Translations under genes and position numbers: made by a program | Shown: piece by piece, positions 43,416 through 53,663 of the stretch | Layout: each line of letters begins with the position of its first letter | Position numbering within the stretch: the stretch's first letter is position 1 | From: Sepiola atlantica | Taxonomy: Eukaryota > Mollusca > Cephalopoda > Sepiida > Sepiolidae | NCBI GenBank assembly: GCA_963556195.1 | Contig: OY744525.1 | Span: 75,366,844-75,430,843 of the forward strand | Length of the DNA: 64,000 bases | Direction of reading: 5' to 3' | Notes under the pieces: generated by a model | Seen by the model: the letters and a program-made list of their open reading frames with translations, nothing else | Database searches by the model: none | Told to the model about the DNA's origin: nothing

Positions 43416-43490
<75 letters not shown>
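43338..43490. repeat. (GAACAA)n(CAA)n(AAT)n compound microsatellite
   Basis: Hexamer GAACAA, then CCACAG, CAA, and a long ATA trinucleotide run. It ends exactly where repeat S copy 2 starts. Confidence 0.95.
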
Positions 43491-43960
43491 TAGTGGGATC
43501 CCATGGAAATTCCATGTTGCTTTTGACATCAATCTGTATAATTTAATTTTGTCAATAATAATATTCCTTTTCAAATAATAAATGTATGTCAGTTTCGATA
43601 CTATTAAGAAATGAATCGTTCTTCTATAAAAATAAGTGTATTCTTTAAATAAATACAACGAATATGTTTTATTAATTTAAAATTGTAGTAATTTAATTCT
43701 TTTTAAAACAATATTCTCTGCTTTCTTACCGTAAAATAAATTGTCAGTCAAATATTCTTTAAATCAATAAAACGAACGTCACTTTTTGAAATGTATTTAT
43801 TTAAAATTATACTGTTGTAGATTTTGGAACAATTCATTTTAAAATTGATAAAGTAGAAATTGTTTACCTTAGAAACTTCAGATTAATCACCAATCACCAT
43901 TGTTGCTGATCGGACGATCTCATTTTTTAAAAATATAACATACGTACAAAGATGAAATAT
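43491..43960. repeat. Dispersed repeat S, copy 2
   Basis: Same blocks as copy 1: ACTAGTGGGATCCCATGG, TCAATCTGTATAATTTAA, AATAAAACGAACGTCACTTT. Confidence 0.7.
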
Positions 43961-43990
43961 ATATATATATACACACACACACATATATAT

Positions 43991-46900
43991 ATACACACTA
44001 GAGTTGGGCGGTTTTGAAATTTTGGTTTTGGTATCGGTTTTTTTCCCTTAAAACCTCGGTTTACGGTTCGGTTTTTCGGTTTTGTTGAAAAAAAATTTTT
44101 TACTATGGAAGCTATTCATTCTGTTGTGTGATGATTAGTTATTATTCAACGTTTAGTTGAATTATGCCACTGTTTCGATAATTTTGTGACTGAATCATTC
44201 TCCATGATATGAATCATAAGTTTTAAGGTGTTGACTGTTGTAATCAAAGTTCTGATACCTTTTTAACAGTTAACTCGTTAAAACAGTGACCAAAGATTCA
44301 TGAAAGATTTCTGAAGAATAAAACTGAGTTTGAATATACATTCTATCTAATTCTTTAACCCATCAGAAGCTAAAATATAACTCAGAAATGCAAGAAATTA
44401 AAAAACGAAAATTTATTTAAACAAACAAAATAATTTTACAAATAAAATTAAGCAAAAATGATGATGAAAATGAAATATTGTCAAAATTATTTGACAGATA
44501 CAAATTTTAATTTTTTAATAGGTGAAAATGTTTGCAAGACGTGTTTTGTCGCGTAAAATAAACACACCATATACTTCTCGAATTGCCGGTGTTGACTGTT
44601 GGGATGTCTGTCATTTTGTGTGCTCGAAGTTCTGTCAACTGGTGCGTGTTGGGGTTAATATTTGTTTTTAAGACAGGGTAATAAAACTTTATAGACATGC
44701 GTAAAAGACTAGTAGTACAACCGAAAACCGCGCCAAGGGAAAAGGAAGGATGGTTAAAAAAAAGTAGAGATTATTAATTCATCTAAAGTCATTTTTTAAG
44801 CTTTAAGGTAATTTTAGTCATAGAATTCATAACTTGGATTAAAGTTTAATAATTAAACTTTCGAATAAATTGTCAACTCTAAATAAATACCATATTAACA
44901 ATTTAGTAAAATATAAATCGTTGCATAGTCTACTTTTTGAATAACCCATTTTTGGGAGAGAAAACGGTATAGTTGAGAGATAGTTCTCTAGAAATTACAA
45001 TTTATGTATGAAGTGGCTTTTCAAAAGTAAACAATGAAATGCCTAATGTTTAAAATAATTTTAAAAATCCGAATAAAGTGACATTAGCATTGGCAACTAC
45101 TTTTTTTCTTTTTAAATGTTTATACTTACTCACTACTTTTCGTTTATTTACTTTTACAAGTATTTTTTCAAAATTTCATTTTAATAACTTATTTTTTTAG
45201 ATAACTCTGAAACAAACAAATAATTATTTTACAATTTTGAGTTGAATCAAATAGATTTTCGACATCATACGGAATGCGTTTGATTTTTTCTTTTTCATTT
45301 GAAAATAGTTTATGCTAAAAATACGATGTCATGTTGTCTGTCGTATTTCTCTCTTTTTCATTTGAAAATTCAAAATGTTAATAAACAAATTGTAAACAAA
45401 GATTTCTTCCTACAAGTAGCAATACACATGAAAAAATTTAAATTGCTTAAAATATCTCAATAATGGCATACATAGGAAGAGCTTGATGATCTAAGAAAGA
45501 ATCTTTTTAAATTTTTTAAATCTGACTAAAAATAAGGAAGTTATAACTATTTTTGTGCCTCGCACAATTGGATATTTTCCCCTCTTTAATACCATATGCG
45601 TTTCGTCACATTTTTTACACTAATTTTTCAGTAAAAATGTTATATCTTTGTTAAAACACAAGATTAAGCAATGAAATTTACCATATAAGTGTATTTTTGT
45701 ACAAGGAATCAGAATATGCCACTGAAAATCTCCAGAAATTAATGGTTTCCAAGTAATCTGCACTAAGTGCACATAAATATGCTGCAATACCTTAAAAATA
45801 CCATGAATCCATTAAAAGAAAGAAGTTAGAAAACTCAAAGTTGAATTGTAATACATTTTATGTACAAGAAACTAAAATCTAATACTAGGACTGTTTAAAA
45901 ATGAATATATTGCAAGATTTCTGTAGCATTATTGTAGATTTACACCTTCTGCTAACTCACCCCCTTACCTCCCCAAAATATGAGATTCTACTTTTTTTAT
46001 TTAGGCAATTACATGTTAACACCCTGAAAAACTTGGCAAAAAGAAAGAAACAAAAACAATTATTTTAGAATTTAAAGTGGGGATCAGTTTCACATAAAAT
46101 AATCCCCCATTTCAAGGCCATTCTAGCGTTTTAGGACAGTTAATTATTTTTTCTATGGGAGATAAATCCTGTGCGTTTTTCTTGTTTTTTGTTTTTTTTT
46201 CTGTTTTTTTAGACGATTATAAGGGTTTTTGTGGGAGGAGGGGGGCTTACCACTTGAACTTCAGGTTAGTGGTAGGGCTAGGGGCAATTAAGTGTGAACA
46301 CCCAGAAAGAAAAAAAAACAATTCATTTAGAATTTCGAGTGGGGGATTAGTTTCACATATATTTAATGCAGAATAATTCACCATTTCCGGGCCATTCAAG
46401 CGTTTTAGGGCATTAATCAATTTTTTTCTATGGCAAATAAATCCTGTGCGTTTTTTTTTATGGGCGTCTGCTTTTTTTTTTTTTTAGACGATTATGTGTG
46501 GTTTTAATGGGCTTTTTTGTAGGATTAGGGCTTCCTACTCGGACTTAGGGTTAGTGATAAGGTTAAGGAAGGGGTTTTGTTTTGGATGGAGGTTGCCATT
46601 CGGACTTAGTGTTAGAGTTAAGGGAGTTTTTTAGGAGTGGCTTGCCACTCATATTTAAGGTTAATGGTACGATACGTTCAAGATGGCATTTTTAGGAGGT
46701 GGGCTTGTTAGTCGTACCTAGAGTTAATGGTAGAGTAATTATTTATTTTATAAATTTCACTAAAAGGCAAGAATGCCCGGGAAATCGGAGATCATTTTAC
46801 ATTAAATTTATATGCGAAACTGATCCCCCACTCTAAATTCTAAACTATTTTTTGTTGTTTTGTTTTTTCTTTTTTCGCCAAGACTTTAAGACGTAATCGC

Positions 46901-47592
46901 CTAAAAAAGTAGAATCTTAATTTTTTTTTTTTAAATTGGCGACTAGAAATTCATTACTACTAGAAGTTCGAAAGTTGAGTGAAAACCAGTATTTTTTAAA
47001 GTATTTTTTATAAAAGAACCAAATAGGATTAACTTTTTTTAAAAGTATTTTTATCTTTTTTTACAAGACGCTGCTGCTGATTGATTGTTATATCAGCAAT
47101 ACTAGTAGCCATTGTTGACTTTCGCTCAAAAAAAGGACAATATTTTTTAGGATAAGATAATTTAAAATTACTATTACCGAAAGACAAAACAACGTACAAT
47201 TATAATTTTAATGCATAAAAAAAGATGAAAGATTAATTTATTTACTAGTTGGGTACGAAAAATGTAACAACATTTTCTATATTCATATTTTAAAATGTTT
47301 AAAATTCGTTCTAGAATGAAAATAAACAAAAATCGCCTCGTGTTTATAGCAGTAATTGCAGTAATATATTTGTTCAATCTGTCCTCTTACTAATATAACA
47401 TTTTTTGGTAATATTCAATTTTATTCAAATCGGAAAATCTTTTCAACCGTGTTTCCTTGTATATGGTGGCTTACTGTAATAAAAACACAATACCGAACGG
47501 TTACGGTTTAAAAAAAAAAAACCGATTCGGTATACGGTATGGAGACGAAACCGAAAAACCGCGGTTTTTCGGTAAAACCGCCCATCTCTAAT

Positions 47593-47598
<6 letters not shown>
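43991..47598. mobile_element. hAT-like non-autonomous element A (3592 bp) with 8-bp target duplication
   Basis: The element runs from 43999 (TAGAGTTGGGCGGTTTT) to 47590 (AAAACCGCCCATCTCTA). The flanking 8-mer ATACACAC is at 43991-43998 and 47591-47598. An 8-bp duplication and TAGAGNTGGG ends are hAT hallmarks. Subterminal GGTTTTTCGGTTTT/CGGTTTACGG motifs repeat at both ends and could bind a transposase. I see no transposase reading frame, so it depends on an autonomous relative. A nested inverted-repeat element lies inside it. Confidence 0.9.
45983..46917. mobile_element. Nested inverted-repeat element inside hAT A
   Basis: The left arm (45983 to about 46100, starting AGATTCTACTTTTTTTATTT) is reverse-complementary to about 46800-46917 (ending AAAAAAGTAGAATCT). 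It shares the GTGGGGATCAGTTTC / GAAACTGATCCCCCAC block. Internally a segment of about 260 bp (from GTGGGGATCAG, 46078) is repeated from about 46337. The copy of the hAT family at 61 kb lacks it. No target duplication was resolved. Confidence 0.65.
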
Positions 47599-47637
<39 letters not shown>

Positions 47638-47716
47638 TATATATATATATACACGCACATATATACACACACACACACACATATATACACACACACACAC
47701 ATATATACACACACAC

Positions 47717-47751
<35 letters not shown>

Positions 47752-47752
47752 G
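47594..47752. repeat. (TA)n/(CA)n compound microsatellite
   Basis: Alternating TA and CA blocks. The hAT A insertion split the ATACAC-type tract that also lies at 43960-43998. Confidence 0.95.
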
Positions 47753-47754
47753 GA

Positions 47755-48278
47755 TCAAAATAAACCAAAGTGAAAACTTTTAGTAGATGGAACCTATTGT
47801 GAAAAGGATTAGCTCAATATACGGGATAGAGCAATAGTAATGGCCTGTTTTCCTCTTCTCAACCTCTTTTAAGTGCTACTTTTGAGCACCTTCTCCAATC
47901 TGCTCCCATGCAAAGAGTTTTTCTTCACTTTCTACAATTTCACCAAACTTTTTCAACGGAAATTTACCACCCGGACAATTTGCATATCTTTTTCACGGAA
48001 TTTTTCTTTTCATTCAATACGTTTTTTTGACAAAAATTATTTTAATAATTTTTAATAATAATTCTCATATTTTTCAAATATTTGAACTTTGGTTTTTTCG
48101 AAAGCCAACTTATCCATCTGTATTTCTCCTCTGATGATAAGATTTCGATCTTTGAAAAGCCTTGGCTTAAGGAAAGAAAAATAAACACTAGTTTATTACT
48201 GACAACCTTGCATTGAACAATTGAAATTTGAAATAAATTTGGACAATCGTCGCATATTTATCACTCTTTTTTCTTCTA

Positions 48279-48290
<12 letters not shown>
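47755..48290. other. Gene-free DNA
   Basis: No recognisable coding. It ends in CT and TA runs (48275-48312). Confidence 0.5.
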
Positions 48291-48312
<22 letters not shown>

Positions 48313-48313
48313 G

Positions 48314-48713
48314 GAGGTTTATGTATTGATTTACTCCTCTCCAGAAGTTAGGCACAAGGCCAGTTTTTATCCTACTCCCACAAGTAAGATGTGACCCAAG
48401 GTCGGGTCGGGAAAGTGGGGTTTGAAAAGCCAGCCCCCGAGAGGTGAGCACTCTGGCCATTTAAACATTGCCTGGGCAGCCTCGTCGGCATTCCCCGGTA
48501 GGGACGCCTCAGACAGCAAGCAATAAACTTACTCCTCCCCAAAGAGGGGAGGCAAAGCCTGGGAGGGTGGACCTCCTAGAACTGCACAGGACAGACCCAT
48601 TGACCGGCGTAACTCAAGCCCCGAAGGACAAGACAATACCAGTATGGGGTGCAGTATTCATCGAAACAGATACTACACTTTGATCTTAGCCAAAAGGCCA
48701 AGAGGTTTATGTA
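48314..48713 (-). mobile_element. Full-length SINE with a U2 snRNA head and 12-bp target duplication
   Basis: Target duplication GAGGTTTATGTA is at 48314-48325 and 48702-48713. The element (48326-48701) read on the minus strand begins TTGGCCTTTTGGCTAAGATC and AAAGTGTAGTATCTGTT. This is U2 snRNA from about nucleotide 9 to 43 with one inserted A. The body follows and the element ends GGAGAGGAGTAAATCAA. The body contains CAGGCTTTGCCTCCCC, GGTCCACCCTCCCAG and CTGGCCTTGTGCCTAAC, all found in other copies in this window. No frame is coding. SINEs with snRNA heads are rare compared with tRNA-headed ones. Confidence 0.85.
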
Positions 48714-48719
48714 GTTTGC

Positions 48720-48724
<5 letters not shown>

Positions 48725-48754
<30 letters not shown>
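48725..48754. repeat. (TA)n microsatellite
   Basis: Uninterrupted TA tract. Confidence 0.95.
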
Positions 48755-48757
<3 letters not shown>

Positions 48758-49320
48758 GAGACTAATTCTGTTGCTCTGTGAACATAAATTGTAAAGCCCT
48801 TCTCTGGAAGTAACAACAGTTTGTTGGTGACGTTTAACGATCTAGCATACAGCGTTTTCGGTTGTTTTGAAATTTTCTTTTTTCTCCCGCTTTTTGTTCA
48901 TAGTTTTTAGTCACCTAAAGATGATTCAACGAAGAATCGAAAGTACTTGTGATACATATGAAACATTTTTTAATCTTGAAACGAAAAATAGTAGGAAAAT
49001 CGAGAAAATAAAAAAAGTAATTCGTTTGCTTGAGCAAACGAATTATGTTGTTTAACAATGTTATATATATATATATATATATATGCACATTTGAAAATTA
49101 AAAAGATAGACTAACCAGTGTTATTATATGAGATAATAATTCTTCTCATTCAAAATATGAATTTTGCTTCTTTCCAATTTGTCATGCAATAACAAAGAAA
49201 ACCAACAAATAGAAAAAGAAAGAAAGCCATACGAAAAAACAGTCTCAAATCAACACCGAGCAAAATAACAACCGCTATTACAAAAAATATCTCCCAGCCA
49301 AGTAATGAAATAAATATAAA

Positions 49321-49323
<3 letters not shown>
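48755..49323. other. Gene-free DNA with (TA)n at 49062-49084
   Basis: A 62-codon frame at 48867-49055 is Lys/Phe-rich with no recognised family. Confidence 0.45.

Positions 49324-49381
<58 letters not shown>
49324..49381. repeat. (TA)n microsatellite
   Basis: Uninterrupted TA tract. Confidence 0.95.
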
Positions 49382-49384
<3 letters not shown>

Positions 49385-49647
49385 AAACATTGCAACGAGA
49401 TTCATGAAGCCACACATACATAAAATTAAAAACAAGAAAAAACGAAAAATAATTTTATCAAAATAAAAAACAAGAAAATTTACTCGAAGTTGCAAGATAA
49501 AATGTCCATGACAGACAGGCAGATAAAAGCAAATCAATACAAATTCGGGGATAAAATAATCTTAAAATAAAGAATGGAAAACAGTAACAGAAGTGAACAA
49601 TACTAAACCACTAACAGTGGCAAACATTGAAAAGAATATACCATATG

Positions 49648-49649
<2 letters not shown>

Positions 49650-49678
<29 letters not shown>

Positions 49679-49714
49679 ATATATATATATATGATATATA
49701 TATATATATATATA
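49650..49714. repeat. (TA)n microsatellite with GATATA interruptions
   Basis: Three TA blocks separated by ATGATATA. Confidence 0.95.
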
Positions 49715-49734
49715 CTAGCAGATATATGCTCCCT

Positions 49735-50200
49735 CCGGTCGCATACTTTTGCTAGGCTGGGAGGATGATATCATGATCAACGAACTACATACACTAAACC
49801 ACAAAGGAGAAGGTATTAACGAACATATACTACACTAATCCTCAAAGGAGAACGTAATATCTGGTAGGATGGTATCATGACAACAGAAAAGGTACTACAA
49901 TACCCCTTCTAAAATAGAGGAGGTAATACCTGGAAGGATTTCCCCATAAAAGCAGAAGGTAATGCCTGTGAATATAGTATCATGGCAACAGAAAAGATAC
50001 TACACGACCACCCGCCCTCCTAAAAAAAGGTAGTCCCTGGGAAGATGGTCTCATGACAAAAGAACAGATACTACATTAACCCTCCCTCACAGGAGGATGT
50101 AAGACCTGGGAGGATTAAAAAAGGAAGAAGTAATTCCTGGGAGGACTGTCCTATGATAACAGAACCGAAACTACACTAATATATCCCCATTGAAAGATAA
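49735..50200 (-). repeat. Tandem array of a U2-SINE-related unit (about 68 bp, with shorter deleted units)
   Basis: The unit consensus is GAGGAAGGTAATACCTGGGA, then GGATGGTATCATGACAACAG, then AACAGATACTACACTAACCC. I count about five full and three shortened units. AACAGATACTACACT is the complement of U2 AGTGTAGTATCTGTT, and GTAATACCTGGGAGG parallels the body GGCAAAGCCTGGGAGG of the 48.5-kb SINE. The array looks like a local amplification of that end of the SINE. Confidence 0.75.
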
Positions 50201-50594
50201 TGCAATAATAGGTTAAATCAGTTTTTTTTTGTTTGGGGGGTGGGGGGGGGTGTCATTCATTTATATGCCGAGTTATAAACACATATTTTATATAGTTTCT
50301 TGGTCCTTTTCCTAAGATCCCACTTCCCAGTTTAATTCAATGAATTTCTGTAAATAAATGTATTAATGAAAAAAAGGTTTTTTTTCAACAATTTGAAGAT
50401 ATTTTAAGTAGGATGCCCCCCAAGAGTAAATGTGGTATTCTGGTGACTGAGATGATTCTAGTTAAGAGTAACATGGACATTTTTATAACTGTTGTCCAAG
50501 GATGACCAACGACCCCCTTTTTCCCACACTTTTGATCGCCTTGTGCCTAATTTGTTCGTACTTTAATTTTTTATATTTTGTGCAAATAAATAAT

Positions 50595-50645
50595 TCAATG
50601 TGTAGTATCTGTTCTCAGCATCTCATTTACTCTTTAACTATCGAC
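50595..50645 (+). mobile_element. U2 snRNA-derived fragment
   Basis: TGTGTAGTATCTGTTCTCAG then CATCTCA matches 38212-38235, including the same divergence from U2 after GTTCT. Confidence 0.6.
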
Positions 50646-50699
50646 GAAACTATTGCTTCAAACAATAACATAATAATACGGCGTCGTTAACAGAAGACA

Positions 50700-51040
50700 G
50701 AAAAAAAGAGAGAAAGAGAGAGCCAGAGAGAGAGAAAGAGAGAGAGAGTTGAGATTAGTTTATTTTCTTAAGTAAAACTTATCTCGCGTTTTTTTAAAAC
50801 TTTACTCGGGTATTTCTTTTTTTAGTTAGATGTAACTCGCGTATTTGTTTATTTTTGTTTTTCGTTGTTAGGGTTTGGGGTTTTTTTTTGGGGGGGGGGT
50901 AAGTTTCACTTCGATTAGTTGTTTTCGGTTTGTACAGCAAGATTTACCTCGCGTGTGACAACAGTAGGAAATCAATTGTTATTGATAAAAATAAATTACT
51001 ATTCCCCCGGCCAATACAGGGTAGCCCTGATAATTAAAAC
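50700..51040. other. GA-rich tract and poly-T/poly-G runs
   Basis: (GA)n-rich at 50701-50750 and poly-G at 50890-50899. Then GGCCAATACAGGGTAGCCCT (about 51009-51030) resembles the repeat-end motif at 16.2 and 58.4 kb. Confidence 0.45.
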
Positions 51041-51044
51041 TAAT

Positions 51045-51505
51045 AAACTTTAACATTTTAGTAATTTCGAAACATTTATTTACCTTTTAAATGGGACCTA
51101 AAGAAAAGAAAATAGAGAAGAAACAAATTTCACTGACAATTTACCAAAATCGAGTCGGTCGCTTTTTCTTGAGAGCAACTGATGTTTGAAACATTTGAAC
51201 GACGTTAGAAAACGTTTGAACACAAATACTAAATATTTGTCCAGAAAATAAAACAATATTGCAAAACAGAACATTTGTTATATTAAATTTAAAAAAATCA
51301 TTAACTTAAAAAACCATACCGAATAATAGTTAATTAATAAAATTAACTTTTACAAAACCAATATGCAAATTAGCTAACATTGCGAATCTGATATCACATC
51401 TATATGAACGGTATATAAAAAAGATGGTGCACTTACTAAATAGGTTGAATTAATTGGAATTTAACATGCGAAAAATAAGCCCAACGTTCACATTTATTCA
51501 TTTAG
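51045..51505. repeat. Dispersed repeat R, copy 3
   Basis: Same blocks as copies 1 and 2 (ACACAAATACTAAATATTTG, AGTTAATTAATAAAAT, CCAATATGCAAATTAG, CACATTTATTCATTTAGATA). Confidence 0.75.
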
Positions 51506-51537
<32 letters not shown>

Positions 51538-51554
51538 TCTATTTATTTTATACG

Positions 51555-51655
51555 TACATAAAAGTAATTCATAGACACGTGTTTCTGGCTCACAGCCGTC
51601 ATCAGCATAGCTAACTTAGACAAAGATCGAACTTTCGATATTGATGTCTATGTAT
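51555..51655 (-). mobile_element. 5'-truncated tRNA/hammerhead SINE
   Basis: On the minus strand a B-box-like GAAAGTTCGATCTTTG (about 51623-51638) precedes a hammerhead by about the same distance as in the other family members. The A-box part is missing, replaced by a TA tract. Confidence 0.6.
51564..51610 (-). ncRNA. Hammerhead ribozyme, weak stem I
   Basis: Minus strand: CTATG, CTGATGA, stem II GGCT-GTG-AGCC with a C-A mismatch at its base, GAAA, short stem III (CA/TG), triplet GTC, then TATG. Stem I has only about four pairs including G-U. The core is complete; activity is uncertain. Confidence 0.65.
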
Positions 51656-51670
51656 ATATATATATTAAAA

Positions 51671-51874
51671 TATGTATTACAGAAGATCAGAACAACATCG
51701 TTACCGTCGGTTTCAAATCTAAACAAAGGGGACTTATAATTGGTTTCCTATGCCAGATTCTCTTCAGCCCTTGCTTATGTCTGTCTCCCGGCATAGAAGA
51801 CCAACTATGGGTTTCCTTTGTTTGGTTTTGAAACCGGCGGTACCGATGTTATTCTGATCTCTGTAAGACATATA
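51671..51874. mobile_element. Inverted-repeat element, arms about 85 bp
   Basis: 51671-51758 and 51786-51874 are reverse complements at about 80% (shared: CAGAA(C/T)AACATCG, GG(C/T)(T/G)ACCG). TA tracts lie on both sides. Confidence 0.7.
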
Positions 51875-51947
51875 TAAATAAATATTATGCTCTTATTTTT
51901 GAATTTTTCTTAATAATCGAGCACTGTGCTGGGATACTCTCCCACTA

Positions 51948-51952
<5 letters not shown>

Positions 51953-51992
<40 letters not shown>
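51953..51992. repeat. (TA)n microsatellite
   Basis: Uninterrupted TA tract. Confidence 0.95.
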
Positions 51993-51994
<2 letters not shown>

Positions 51995-52009
51995 GAAAAT
52001 GAAAAAGGA

Positions 52010-52090
52010 AAACCAAAAAATGGATGTTTTTTATGTGTACATCAACGTTTCGTCTTTATTTATAAGACTTCATCAGGATGATAAAATAGA
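52010..52090 (-). mobile_element. Penelope-type hammerhead-like repeat end
   Basis: Minus strand: CTGATGA, A, GTCTT-(7 nt)-AAGAC, GAAA, CGTTGATGTA. The core motifs are intact, but an extra A separates CTGATGA from stem II, and stem I pairs only at a distance (TTTTAT/ATAAAA). Resembles hammerheads described in Penelope-like elements. Confidence 0.5.
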
Positions 52091-52189
52091 GAAAAAATGT
52101 CATGCAAGTACAGATACATGTAGGGTAGACATATTGGGAAAAATAGAATGAAATAGTGGCCAACTGCTGGGTGGACGTCCGTATTTGTT

Positions 52190-52340
52190 GGAGAAATAGA
52201 CAACCTGTAAAGAAACCCTCTGGACAATGCTTCTAAGACACAAATGAAAAGCAACAGACTCAGTACATAATTCCGATGTACTCCTACTTTTAAATTAGAG
52301 CTGTCACTAAATGTACTGTTAATTCTAATTAGTATAAGTA
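52190..52340 (-). pseudogene. LINE reverse transcriptase fragment
   Basis: The minus-strand reading SNLKVGVHRNYVLSLLLFIC then VLEALSRGF matches the RT block usually KVGVHQGSVLSPLLFIIVLEALSREF of jockey/RTE-type LINEs. Only about 35 residues are clear; the YADD box that should follow is missing. Confidence 0.7.
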
Positions 52341-52389
52341 TCCTAGACATAAGGTTTAGTATCATTAGGCCGTAAGGGGACATAAATGT

Positions 52390-52871
52390 TGTGCAAAACT
52401 GTTCTGTTCAGAGAATTACTTTTACTCATCCTGGGACACGTATTCTTCTAACAAATAAATAAATAAATATCGAAATCGACATCTAAAGTAGCAATGAATA
52501 ACAAAATAAATCGAAAAGAAATTATTCCAATCACGCACGCGCTAAAATAAGGTCAACTGTTAACTTGACAGATTCACAAAAGAGATGCACTGTTTCCAAA
52601 CAAAACAAAACAAAAAGATGCCAAGTAAAGGTCAGCCGGACCTTTGTTTGAGAGCTCAGCCATTGACTAATGAAAACATTAGCTAGTGGGAGAGAAATAA
52701 CAACGAATCTGATTGGTTAGTTAGCTGGACTACACACCACATGGATATATAAAATAAAACAGCAACAAAAAATATGTGCACTTAGCCTGACGATTCCCTG
52801 TGGGGATGAAACACGGACGCCTCTGTGTAGCTTAATTGCTATGAATATATTTCTATGCTTTACTTCTACTA

Positions 52872-52877
<6 letters not shown>
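52390..52877. other. Gene-free DNA
   Basis: No recognised feature. Confidence 0.5.

Positions 52878-52932
<55 letters not shown>
52878..52932. repeat. (TA)n microsatellite
   Basis: Uninterrupted TA tract. Confidence 0.95.
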
Positions 52933-52936
<4 letters not shown>

Positions 52937-52963
52937 ATAATTGGGCAGCATTCCCTCTCTTAT

Positions 52964-53200
52964 ACATGTTTGATTAAACAGGAGTGCCAACTTCTGCTTA
53001 TTCAGCTTTTGATCCGTTTTTTCTAGTCTTCGTACAACGGATTTGATGTTATAATCCAAGGAGTGTAAAAAATCTATGTTTGCACAAAATACGGAGATTT
53101 TTTTACACTCCTTGGATTATAACATCAAATCCGTCATACGAAAACTAGAAAAAACGGATCAAAAGCTGAATAAGCAGAAGTTGGCACTCCTGTTTAATCA

Positions 53201-53206
<6 letters not shown>
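52964..53206. mobile_element. Long hairpin, 112-bp arms with coding-like content
   Basis: 52964-53075 is reverse-complementary to 53095-53206 with only a few mismatches and a loop of about 19 bp. Each arm, read toward its end, encodes HSLDYNIKSV then RKLEKTDQKLNKQKLALLFN. A Lys/Leu-rich segment followed by FNQTCIREGMLPNY is reminiscent of the N-terminal region of Penelope-like reverse transcriptases. That family call is tentative. (TA)n flanks both arms. Confidence 0.75.

Positions 53207-53248
<42 letters not shown>
53207..53248. repeat. (TA)n microsatellite
   Basis: Between the hairpin and the composite SINE. Confidence 0.95.
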
Positions 53249-53250
<2 letters not shown>

Positions 53251-53255
<5 letters not shown>

Positions 53256-53662
53256 TCGTTCCGGCGTTTTGAGTCTTGCGACCGGATTGCATAATTATTT
53301 CAACACTGATGATTCCGGAAGGATGAAATGTAGATAAATAAATATTTATAATTATTTGTAGCCACCAATTTCAGGCTGTGCACTCTAATGAGTGGTATTA
53401 ATACAGCCATCAAAATCATAACTTTAATGCATGTTCCTTCATTAGTTTAACACTGTTGATGTCGACTGCCTATCGTGCAAGCTCTGCATTATAAGTTTAA
53501 AACTCACTGATTTATGTGGTTGTTCACTATGGCCGTGTGGGCTAAGGCATCGGAATTTGACTTAAAAAACAGAGTATTGCGACCTGATTGAATAATTATC
53601 TGTACACTGATGATTGCAGAAGGATGAAACGTATACGTATGTAGATAAACATATATTTATAA
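53251..53662 (+). mobile_element. tRNA/hammerhead composite repeat, 1.3 units (311-bp period)
   Basis: A truncated unit ends in a hammerhead-like tail (53306-53337). A spacer (53345-53520) follows with GTGCACTCTAATGAGTGGTA and TGCATGTTCCTTCATTAGTT. Next is a tRNA-like head (A box TGGCCGTGTGGGCTAAGGC at about 53531) and a second tail (53603-53643). The shared TGTAGATAA is at 53329 and 53640, giving the 311-nt period. The spacer aligns loosely with the spacers at 13.6 and 30.9 kb (GGGCACTG...GTATTAA.ACAG). Confidence 0.75.
53603..53643 (+). ncRNA. Hammerhead ribozyme, weak stem II
   Basis: CTGATGA (53607-53613), then TTGCAGAAGGAT, GAAA (53626-53629), CGTATACGTA and TGTA. Stem I is 4 bp (TACA/TGTA). 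Stem II is reduced to two good pairs, so activity is doubtful. In the partial unit upstream the 10-nt stem III plus cleavage triplet is missing exactly (GAAATGTAGATAA at 53325-53337). Confidence 0.6.
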
Positions 53663-53663
53663 T

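Noticed and set aside
43318..43658. Open frames with long Tyr or Ile runs
   Set aside because: Translation of the (AAT)n/(CAA)n microsatellite.
47508..47768. Open frames rich in Tyr-Ile-Val-Cys repeats (also at 2438, 3088, 39164, 49150, 52841)
   Set aside because: They translate TA/CA microsatellites and are not proteins.
48660..48702. Functional U2 snRNA gene
   Set aside because: Only about the first 43 nt are present, with an inserted base, no Sm site and target duplications around a longer body. It is a SINE head.
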